This document shows positions 33,649 to 39,905 of a stretch of 39,905 nt of DNA, one piece after another. Position 1 is the stretch's first letter, and each line of letters opens with the position of its first letter. The position numbers and the translations under genes are program-made. Below the pieces are notes generated by a model, which did not search any database, was not told the DNA's origin, and saw only the letters and a program-made list of their open reading frames with translations. Source of the DNA: Deltaproteobacteria bacterium (lineage in GTDB: Bacteria > Desulfobacterota > Syntrophia > Syntrophales > Smithellaceae); NCBI GenBank assembly GCA_012729055.1, contig JAAYDW010000043.1:1-39905 (forward strand), written 5' to 3'.

Positions 33649-33690
33649 GCCGGGGGAAGAAAACGTGAACGCGGCGTTTCTTCCCCCGGC
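33649..33690 (+). terminator. rho-independent-type terminator after the crotonase gene
   Basis: A 14-bp perfect stem (GCCGGGGGAAGAAA at 33649-33662, TTTCTTCCCCCGGC at 33677-33690) lies 37 bases after the crotonase stop. A pyrimidine-rich CTGCGTTCTTCATTTCTTT follows. The stem is very stable and marks the likely end of transcription. Confidence 0.75.
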
Positions 33691-33736
33691 CTGCGTTCTT
33701 CATTTCTTTGCCGGTTTCCATCCGCCGCATTTTCCC

Positions 33737-33764
33737 TTGCATTGTCGGAATAAAGTAGTATTAT
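33737..33764 (+). promoter_or_regulatory. promoter-like sequence upstream of the lipoprotein gene
   Basis: TTGCAT (33737-33742), a 16-base spacer and TATTAT (33759-33764) lie after the terminator in an AT-richer patch. Use of this site would give a leader of about 335 bases before the lipoprotein start at 34107, which is long, so a closer unseen promoter is possible. Confidence 0.4.
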
Positions 33765-34106
33765 TGCGGGTAATTAAACGCTCAAAACATACTCAAAAAA
33801 GGTTTATTTCACATTGCTCGAATTGCGGCAGTCCCGAGGCGGTCGACAAAAATCCTCTGCACTGAAGTCTGCAAATACGCTTTGGACGGCAAAGATGGCG
33901 GGAGAGCTTCTTCATAGGCGGTTGGGGATTCAATTGCGTATGGCTTCCGAGCGTCGGTTGCCGGGGCAATTGGAATGGACTTCTCAGCATCCGGTCTTGC
34001 GTACGTATCAGCAGAAGTCCCGGACGATCTTAAAAGCTCTCAGCATCTTGGGCCGGACGTTATTAGCCACCCTCGTTTATCCTTCAAGAAAAGGAGAGAA
34101 TGAGCG

Positions 34107-35300
34107 ATGAAGAAGCAGCCGCACATTTCCCTGATTTTGATTGCTGTGATTTTGGCTGTCCTGTTCTCCGGTTGTGCCGCCGCGCCGGTCCAACCGGATC
34201 GGACGAAAACCCTGTCGCCGGACGAAAAAAGGATTCTCGTTCAATGGGCGCTCAAAGAATTGAGCACAGCCAACCAGCCCTATTGCTGGCGGCGCTCCTA
34301 CGGTCGTGGCGTGGGGGCGCCGGTCAGCGCCTGTCCCGAGGGGCAAGAAAAGGACGCGGGGCTTTGCTATCGCACCTGCGCTGACATTGGGAAAGATGGC
34401 TGGAAAGGCGTCGGCCCGGTGTGCTGGCAGCGCTGCCCTGAAGGCTTCCGTGATGATGGCGCTTATTGCTTCAAACCAAAAGCTTACGGCCGCGGCGTGG
34501 GATTTCCGTGGAAGGTTGGAGATAAGGCTTTCAGTTTGAAAAATGCCAGAAAGCGCTGTGAAAAAAAACACGGAGAGGGCCAATGCGAGAAGTCGGGCGC
34601 CATTTATTACCCCAAATGCAAGCCCGGATATCGAGCCGTCGGCTGCTGCGTTTGCAGTCCAAAATGCCCTGCAGGCATGACGGATATCGGCATTTCGTGC
34701 CAGAAACATTCCAAGGGGCGCGGCGTGGGCAAACCCATGATATGCAAAAAGGGGCAGGCCTATGACGCGGGTCTGTGCTACGCACCCTGCAAAGACCATT
34801 ACCACGGTGTCGGCCCGGTGTGCTGGCAGGATTGCCCGGATACGCAACCCGTCAATTGTGGCGCCGGATGTGCAACGCACAAGAATCAATGCGCCGAAAA
34901 AACGGTTCAGCAAGTACTGGCTCCGCTTGAAGTCGCGGCGAATGTGGCGATGGCCGTAACCACGGGCGGCGCCGGTAATGCCGCCGTCTCTGCGGCAAAA
35001 GCCTCTGCAAAAGCAGCAGTGAAAACGGCGGAAAAAACGGCGGCAACGGCTCTCGTCAAGAATTCGGTCAAGACGATGGCTCGTGAAATGGTTCCCGGAA
35101 TTCGCGCCAAACTGGGCAAGAAACTGCTTAAAAAGTATTCAGAAGATATCGCGGAGCAGATTTACTGGAATGTCGCGGAATATCTTGCCGTGGCCGCGGT
35201 TGCGGATGATTTTGACACCAGGGATTTTCTGCTGGCGTTCGATCCGACGGGCATCGCCGATGTAACGGAAGCCTTTGACAAACCCAAGTGCAGTTTTTAA
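34107..35300 (+). CDS. Cys-rich repeat lipoprotein of unknown function
   Basis: This 397-residue protein has a lipoprotein signal peptide (SLILIAVILAVLFSGC, lipidated Cys23, Ala at +2, so probably outer membrane). Residues about 58-260 form Cys-rich modules: GRGVG at 66, 128 and 204, DAGLCY twice, and GVGPVCWQxCP at 101 and 234. Residues about 270-330 are Ala/Lys-rich and helical. The C-terminus FDPTGIADVTEAFDKPKC ends in a conserved-looking motif. The modules look like small disulfide-stabilised domains, suited to a periplasmic or surface location. I do not recognise a function. AAGGAG is 10 bases upstream of the ATG. Codon use is less GC-rich than in the biosynthetic cluster, suggesting different origin. 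Confidence 0.85.
   Translation: MKKQPHISLILIAVILAVLFSGCAAAPVQPDRTKTLSPDEKRILVQWALKELSTANQPYCWRRSYGRGVGAPVSACPEGQEKDAGLCYRTCADIGKDGWKGVGPVCWQRCPEGFRDDGAYCFKPKAYGRGVGFPWKVGDKAFSLKNARKRCEKKHGEGQCEKSGAIYYPKCKPGYRAVGCCVCSPKCPAGMTDIGISCQKHSKGRGVGKPMICKKGQAYDAGLCYAPCKDHYHGVGPVCWQDCPDTQPVNCGAGCATHKNQCAEKTVQQVLAPLEVAANVAMAVTTGGAGNAAVSAAKASAKAAVKTAEKTAATALVKNSVKTMAREMVPGIRAKLGKKLLKKYSEDIAEQIYWNVAEYLAVAAVADDFDTRDFLLAFDPTGIADVTEAFDKPKCSF
34411..34829 (+). repeat. internal direct repeat in the Cys-rich lipoprotein gene
   Basis: The 20-mer TCGGCCCGGTGTGCTGGCAG occurs exactly at 34411-34430 and 34810-34829, encoding the two GVGPVCWQ modules. Identity at DNA level indicates recent module duplication or gene conversion. 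Confidence 0.8.
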
Positions 35301-35682
35301 TTGGAGCCGTCGCCCGCGCCTGATGAATCGAGTGCCTGTGGTAAGATTTTTCCTGCCTTGCGATTAAACGAAGGTAAACTCGCAATGAAACGGAATTCGT
35401 TTCTCAGTTGACCGTATGTTGATCGGGACGGGCTTTTCATCATGCTCAGCCACAGCCACGGAATCGACCACTCTGTTGCAGGAATGTCTTGACATCTTCC
35501 CCGGCCTTTTTTTATACTCCTTTACGTTTCCAGCGTTTTCTTAACACTACCAGAGTCACCGTTGCATTGCGTCACCCCGCGCCCCCTGCGGGCGCAACCT
35601 GTTGGAGGCGGTCCACAAGGCGCAAAGCGCCGGCCGACTGCGTTTGTGAATAATCCATATCACTGCAAAGGAGACATGAGCC
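35301..35682. other. gene-free interval with promoter and structured leader
   Basis: No gene is seen in these 382 bases. The interval holds a near-consensus promoter (35489-35518). Its transcript would have a leader of about 155 bases with two small GC hairpins: GCGCCC/GGGCGC at 35579-35595 and GGCGC-AAA-GCGCC near 35620. The upstream part has only short unrecognised frames. Confidence 0.5.
35489..35518 (+). promoter_or_regulatory. sigma70-type promoter of the large modular protein gene
   Basis: TTGACA (35489-35494), an 18-base spacer and TATACT (35513-35518) form one of the best promoter matches in the window. Transcription would start near 35525 and lead into the gene starting at 35683. 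Confidence 0.7.
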
Positions 35683-38600
35683 GTGACTGCATTATCCATT
35701 GATCAACTCGTTAAACTGCAATACGCCGACAAGACTCCTTCCGAACTGCTTCGCTCCGCCCCGACCTCGCTCATCGGCATCGACGACCGCATCGCGTCTG
35801 TTTTGAGCGGCCTGGCGATTAAAACGGTCTTCGACCTGTCGCAAAGCCGCATCTTCCGCGCCGCCGAACAGATCGCCCAAACGCTCAGCGAGGAGACATC
35901 CATTTTCAAACTGTTCGGCCGGGTGGCCACCGAAATGGTAAATGACGACTTCCTGGACATGACGCCCCGGCAGCTGGCCTCCCAAAGCATCCTGGTGCTT
36001 GAAGGCATCGGCCCCCGGAACTTTCAGGCGGTGCGCAGCGCCATACAGCTGGACACCGTGCGCGACCTGTCGCTTTGGCCGCCTTACCTGGCCGCCAAAG
36101 CCATCTACCAGCACGCGTTTAACATCGACAATGCCCGACTGGAGGATCCGGAGGCGCCCGGCGAGCTGCTGCCGGTCGCCCGCAGTTACTGGACGGAGCG
36201 GCGCTTCATCAAAAAGCTCTTCATCGAGGAGGTCGCTGCGAACCGGACCAACCGGCCTTTGAACCAGCCCATCGACGTCCTGGCGGCGCTCGAAGGGTCT
36301 TACTTCACGCAGCCGTTGCTGGGCGCCATGCTGACATTTGAGCAGACCTGGACGCCGCACGGCCTGTCTCTGGGCAGCCTCGTTCATTCGCTTGCGCTCG
36401 CGCCCGCTGAAAGCACGCGGATCGCTCTCGTTGACTGGCAGCGGCAGGAAGCGGCGCGCCTTTCGGAATCCACCGATCAGCAGGAACGGCTGTCGAATTT
36501 GCTGAGCCAGGAAAGCGCCATCTCGGAAATTGCCAACGGAGTGATCAGCGAAGTCCAGGAGGGGAAATCCGAGACGGTTACAAACTCCTCCAGCGCGTCA
36601 GGCGGAAGCAGCAGCGGTCTGCTCGGTTCCCTTTTCGGCGGAACCTCCTCAGGAAACGCCTCGACCACGTCGAAGACCTTGTCTGTGGCTTCGTCTTCGG
36701 GAAAGCGCGATGTTGCTTTGTCCACGAGTCAGGATATCCGCCAGAGCACGCAGCAGCAGGCCGCTTCCGTGCGGTCGCGCCGGGCCACCGCTGTCAAGGA
36801 GGTCGAGCAGTCGGAAAAAGAGGAAATCCGCACACGCATTGTTACGAATTACAACCACTCGCACGCGCTGTCGATTCATTACTATGAAGTGCTTCAGATC
36901 TATAAGATGATGCTCCGGCACACGCGGACCGACCGGTTGGTCTTTGTGCCGATGCAGCCCCTCAATCTCAAAGACCGCAGCGTCCTGCGGCGCTTCAGGC
37001 ATGTCCTCAAGGCTGCCGCGCGAAACGACGCGGAGCTTGATCTGATTGCGCACTATACCGGGGAAGTCCGGCTGGAAAATCTCGCGCCGCAGGTCGGGGT
37101 GAAGCCCCGCTACATCTACGTCAACGATGATGCGGTGGTGGAAGCCATCGAAGTGAGCGGCTCAAGTATGAACCGCCGGTGGGAGGTTTCGCAACTTCAG
37201 CTTAAACTCCAAAACGACCAGACCCTCCAGCTTGCCGATTTCCGGCAGGTTCAGACATCCACCTTCCGTTTTGAACCGTCTCGCCTTCTTACCGTCAGAG
37301 ACATTGCCCGCATCGGCGTGAAATACAAGCATTTGCTTGAAGATGAAGACCGGATGTATGCCCAGACAGCCCTGCTTGTGAAGTCCGGAAACTCTCCTGC
37401 GACCCTGCGGCTCTCCCATCACCTGCCGACGACGCGCTCGGGGGAGACAAATTCGTTTCAGGAAAAATGGCTGGTCGGCGTCGATCCGGGTTTCTACTCA
37501 GGCGATTTTATCAACGTCCTGGATGAAGATAAGGACTACTTCAGCCGGGTTATCTGGAACAGTCTTGATGAAAGCCAGATCGCGCGTCTTTTGCAGCCTT
37601 ACACGTTCAAGAACCGGCCGCTTTTGGGGTCGGTGGACTTCCCGCCGCTGGGTGTTTACGGAAACTGCCTGGTTTTCATCTATCGCCACGAAGACGATCC
37701 GGAATGGCGCACCTGGAAGAAAACGCACATCAGCGACCTGGCTGAGGAAGAGGATTTTATATCCGTGCCCACCGGTGGTCTGTTTGCGGAATCGGTGCTG
37801 GGTCGGTACAACGCCTCCGAAAAAATCGACCTCACCCGGTTCTGGAACTGGCAGGATTCACCCATTCCCTTCGGCGCGCCGGACATCGCGCCTGTATCCG
37901 CCGGTTCGCGTTATGCCCCCGACGGCCTGACGACCGGAAATCTCGAACCGTCCGCAATACAACTGATGCAGCCCAATCCTCTGCCGGCGCCGCAAGGCAT
38001 GAGCGCGCTCCAGGGGGCGCTTACCACTTCCGAGATCTTCCGCAACATGAGCGGGCTCGTTGAAGGCATTGCCGCCAACACGGCCGGCATGCAGGTGAGC
38101 GGCCAGGCGGCGGTGCAGCAGGCCTCCCTGGCGTCTGAAAATTTCAAGACGGCGGTAAATGCCGTCGGCGACATCGTGAAAACGGCCATCGGTCTTCCCC
38201 CGACCGGATCGGAAGGAGGAAAATCAAGTACGCAGCTGGGCGGTGAAATCAATCTGGCCAAAACGATCGATGCGATGAAATCCGGTGCGGCGGGCGGGAG
38301 CGCGGGCAGCGCGGGTGTGACAGGCGGCGGCGCGAGTGAGAAGTCCGCCCTGCAGTCTGTGCTGGAAAGCAGCCTCAGTCCGGCCAGGGCCGCCATCGAT
38401 GCGATTACGAAATCCCCTGTCTGGAGCGGTCAGTCGGCGCTTCCTTCTTCAACAGAATCCGGCAGCGCGACCGATGCGAACGACGAGGGGGCGGAACCGT
38501 CCGGCGATGCCGATGTCGAAGACAACCGGGACGATGAATCATCTCTCACAATTAGATTTGCAATTGTTGGGGAGGATGGGCTTAATATTCGAGAGAAGGC

Positions 38601-39663
38601 GGATTCGAAAAGCGAGATTCTCGGAAAACTCCGACAAGGCGCTATCGTCGAAGTGTTGGGATCTGAAAACAATCGTGTTCAGATTTGTACGGATGAAGGA
38701 ATTACCGGTTATACACTCGCTTCTTCCACTGTGCAAACGTTGGATCCGGTTTGCCTGGGAATGGTCGACCGGCACAGCAATGTGGGAATCCTGATTGCCG
38801 CTTTCAATAGCGGTGCGGTCTCGAACAGAGCTTTTAACGAAATTCATTATCATGTTTCGGGGGATCCGCATCTGACCATGGGTTTCGGGCACTTTGCCGA
38901 GGGGACGCTCGATAATTTTTTCAAAAATATGCTCCCGGATGTGAGAAATGAAATCGTAGACAGCATCTGGCAGCACTTTGAAGGTAATCCAAAGGCGCTG
39001 AAGCAGTTTACAGATGAGTTCAGCCTTGCGGCTTCCGACGAGGCGCCGGCCAAACAGACGCTGAACGATTTTCTGGGCGTTAACTCAACTCTTTCCGCTT
39101 GGGCTCATAAGAAAATCGCAGCGGATCCAGAGAAAAACAAGAATATATTTAATAAATCCGGACACTGGTTTTATGATTCGATGAAGAAGGCGCTTCTTAT
39201 ACCGTCTGTCCGGGAATACCAAATCTCATTTTGGCAAGGCCAGACTCCCCTCGCTGACGGACAAAGTAATGCCCAAAAGCTGGGATTGGAAAAAATATAT
39301 GGCGCAGTTGCCGCTTTGACGTCGGCGCGGAGCACTGGAATTGATGGCGGCTATCAAGCCATTCTTGGTAAAGGGTCCCTCTCATTTGCCGGATATACAT
39401 TCAAGACTTCTGCCTGTCCGGAGAAGTATAAACCGGAAAACATCACCCTTGACGAAACAATTCTTAATCAGGATTGGCAAGCCCTTTTAATCTGGATGCA
39501 CTATAACAGCACCAGAAAGGACATCCGGGAGAGACAGAAAGCCATCTGGTACCGCTGGTTTGAACCGTCATGGGGAACTTTGCCGGAACACAACAAAATG
39601 CCTGGAAAGCACACGGGTGTCGCCATGGAACGCACAGCGGACGGCAGCATCGCCTTTTCTTAG
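35683..39663 (+). CDS. large modular protein with SH3b-like and lysozyme-like C-terminal domains
   Basis: This 1326-residue protein starts at GTG (AAGGAG 10 bases upstream) and has no signal peptide or TM. Residues 1-150 contain two helix-hairpin-helix-like segments (LIGIDDRIASVLSGL, LEGIGPRNFQAVRSA). The middle has a Ser/Gly-rich linker (about 300-345) and conserved-looking NYNHSHALSIHYYEVLQ and TRFWNWQDSPIPFGAP. Residues 790-940 are Ala/Ser/Gly-rich. About 949-1018 is a bacterial SH3 domain (DGLNIREKADSKSEILGKL). About 1026-1326 contains FNEIHYH, then LTMGFGHF, resembling the Glu and GxGH elements of lysozyme/chitosanase-like hydrolases. This suggests a cell-wall-targeting effector or structural protein, but I cannot name it. 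The C-terminal third is clearly AT-richer than the body. Confidence 0.75.
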   Translation: MTALSIDQLVKLQYADKTPSELLRSAPTSLIGIDDRIASVLSGLAIKTVFDLSQSRIFRAAEQIAQTLSEETSIFKLFGRVATEMVNDDFLDMTPRQLASQSILVLEGIGPRNFQAVRSAIQLDTVRDLSLWPPYLAAKAIYQHAFNIDNARLEDPEAPGELLPVARSYWTERRFIKKLFIEEVAANRTNRPLNQPIDVLAALEGSYFTQPLLGAMLTFEQTWTPHGLSLGSLVHSLALAPAESTRIALVDWQRQEAARLSESTDQQERLSNLLSQESAISEIANGVISEVQEGKSETVTNSSSASGGSSSGLLGSLFGGTSSGNASTTSKTLSVASSSGKRDVALSTSQDIRQSTQQQAASVRSRRATAVKEVEQSEKEEIRTRIVTNYNHSHALSIHYYEVLQIYKMMLRHTRTDRLVFVPMQPLNLKDRSVLRRFRHVLKAAARNDAELDLIAHYTGEVRLENLAPQVGVKPRYIYVNDDAVVEAIEVSGSSMNRRWEVSQLQLKLQNDQTLQLADFRQVQTSTFRFEPSRLLTVRDIARIGVKYKHLLEDEDRMYAQTALLVKSGNSPATLRLSHHLPTTRSGETNSFQEKWLVGVDPGFYSGDFINVLDEDKDYFSRVIWNSLDESQIARLLQPYTFKNRPLLGSVDFPPLGVYGNCLVFIYRHEDDPEWRTWKKTHISDLAEEEDFISVPTGGLFAESVLGRYNASEKIDLTRFWNWQDSPIPFGAPDIAPVSAGSRYAPDGLTTGNLEPSAIQLMQPNPLPAPQGMSALQGALTTSEIFRNMSGLVEGIAANTAGMQVSGQAAVQQASLASENFKTAVNAVGDIVKTAIGLPPTGSEGGKSSTQLGGEINLAKTIDAMKSGAAGGSAGSAGVTGGGASEKSALQSVLESSLSPARAAIDAITKSPVWSGQSALPSSTESGSATDANDEGAEPSGDADVEDNRDDESSLTIRFAIVGEDGLNIREKADSKSEILGKLRQGAIVEVLGSENNRVQICTDEGITGYTLASSTVQTLDPVCLGMVDRHSNVGILIAAFNSGAVSNRAFNEIHYHVSGDPHLTMGFGHFAEGTLDNFFKNMLPDVRNEIVDSIWQHFEGNPKALKQFTDEFSLAASDEAPAKQTLNDFLGVNSTLSAWAHKKIAADPEKNKNIFNKSGHWFYDSMKKALLIPSVREYQISFWQGQTPLADGQSNAQKLGLEKIYGAVAALTSARSTGIDGGYQAILGKGSLSFAGYTFKTSACPEKYKPENITLDETILNQDWQALLIWMHYNSTRKDIRERQKAIWYRWFEPSWGTLPEHNKMPGKHTGVAMERTADGSIAFS

Positions 39664-39695
39664 GAAAGCGCTGCATTGTGTCGTCGTGGGAGAGG

Positions 39696-39717
39696 GGACT
39701 CCGGATGTTTGGAGTCC
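39696..39717 (+). terminator. possible terminator after the large modular gene
   Basis: GGACTCC (39696-39702) and GGAGTCC (39711-39717) form a 7-bp stem with an 8-base loop, 33 bases past the stop codon. ATCCTTCCTTT follows. Moderate strength. Confidence 0.45.
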
Positions 39718-39755
39718 ATCCTTCCTTTAACGAAAGGTGTGCAGGGATGACTTAA

Positions 39756-39792
39756 GCGGGAAGCCGGGGCCTATGCGGTTTCGGCTTCCCGC
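39756..39792 (-). terminator. hairpin overlapping the end of the right-edge gene
   Basis: GCGGGAAGCC (39756-39765) and GGCTTCCCGC (39783-39792) form a 10-bp perfect stem that spans the stop codon of the leftward gene at the window edge. No T-run follows on either strand, so termination is uncertain, but position suits a convergent-gene boundary. Confidence 0.4.
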
Positions 39793-39905
39793 AGCAGTCC
39801 GTCCAGCTGAGCGTCTTTTTCCTGCCAGAGCTCCTGGACCCACTTCTGGAAATTCGACTGGAAGGTTTTGTCTCCTTCATAATCTCCGCCCAGAAGATGC
39901 TCGGG
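39771..39905 (-). CDS. 3' end of an unidentified protein, cut by the window edge
   Basis: The last 44 codons of a leftward gene are visible, ending in TAG at 39771-39773. The C-terminus contains FQSNFQKWVQELWQEKDAQLDGLL, an amphipathic, Trp-rich tail. A W-x-x-x-L-W-x-E-K-D pattern reminds me of PlsC-type acyltransferase C-termini, but this is only an impression from 44 residues. The frame is open to the edge with codon use like its neighbours, so a real gene is likely. It is convergent with the large modular gene. Confidence 0.55.
   Translation of the reverse strand, partial: PEHLLGGDYEGDKTFQSNFQKWVQELWQEKDAQLDGLLREAETA

Larger units (their letters stand above)
33612..34106. other. gene-free interval between crotonase and lipoprotein genes
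   Basis: This stretch holds the terminator hairpin at 33649-33690 and a promoter-like sequence at 33737-33764. A 98-codon open frame (33814-34110) encodes a basic sequence with no recognisable motif and no good ribosome-binding site; I do not call it a gene. Base composition is less GC-rich than the biosynthetic cluster. Confidence 0.5.

Noticed and set aside
33814-34110. A 98-codon frame before the Cys-rich lipoprotein gene
   Set aside because: No recognisable motif, no good ribosome-binding site, and it overlaps the lipoprotein start; kept only as part of the gene-free interval.
35301-35488. A possible transposase remnant in the gap after the lipoprotein
   Set aside because: Short translated fragments show no transposase motif, and no terminal inverted repeats or target duplications are visible.
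1-39905. CRISPR arrays, tRNA or rRNA genes
   Set aside because: No regularly spaced direct repeats with unique spacers, and no tRNA- or rRNA-like sequence, were recognised on either strand by eye.

Overview
The window is about 40 kb of GC-rich bacterial DNA. By content it comes from a Gram-negative, probably a deltaproteobacterium-like (Desulfobacterota) anaerobe. The grounds are MeaB plus methylmalonyl-CoA epimerase, many acyl-CoA ligases, a LolA/MMPL/lipoprotein export set, a very long PAS hybrid histidine kinase, and a B12-type radical SAM enzyme. This placement is inference; no rRNA or other taxonomic marker is present.

Layout. (1) 1-454 is non-coding with inverted and direct repeats. 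(2) 455-5983, all on the minus strand: methylmalonyl-CoA epimerase and MeaB, then a separate unit of two acyl-CoA ligases and a MerR regulator. That unit has a near-consensus promoter at 6110-6137 and a strong hairpin just after merR. (3) 6259-32671 is a biosynthetic cluster resembling aryl polyene (APE)/flexirubin loci. It has a divergent AMP-ligase, 3-hydroxyacyl-ACP dehydratase, ketoreductase, LolA-like carrier, DUF3261-like lipoprotein, CrtI/RetSat-like FAD oxidoreductase, ACP, ketosynthase and PlsC-like acyltransferase. An antiparallel hybrid sensor kinase interrupts it. It resumes with a second ketosynthase, a catalytically dead chain-length-factor-like ketosynthase, a second AMP-ligase, an acyl-CoA dehydrogenase, a B12-binding radical SAM protein, an MIO-type aromatic amino acid ammonia-lyase, a thioesterase, a DAK2-DegV fusion, a GT2 glycosyltransferase and an MMPL exporter fused to a methyltransferase. 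(4) 32907-33611 is a crotonase-family protein followed by a good terminator hairpin. (5) 33612-39905 has different content: a Cys-rich repeat lipoprotein, a 1326-residue modular protein with an SH3b-like and a lysozyme-like C-terminus, and the 3' end of another gene on the minus strand.

How the cluster may work (inference). The ammonia-lyase makes an aryl-acrylate starter and an AMP-ligase activates it. The KS/CLF pair with KR and DH extends it on the single visible ACP as a conjugated polyene. The FAD oxidoreductase, acyl-CoA dehydrogenase, radical SAM enzyme and methyltransferase tailor it. The acyltransferase and glycosyltransferase attach it to a lipid or sugar, and MMPL, LolA and the lipoprotein carry it to the outer membrane. 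The accessory set (radical SAM, acyl-CoA dehydrogenase, FAD oxidoreductase, FakA/FakB-like fusion, exporter-methyltransferase fusion) differs from the textbook APE cluster and is the best candidate for an undescribed system. The second candidate is the large SH3b/lysozyme-like protein, whose C-terminal third is much more AT-rich than its body.
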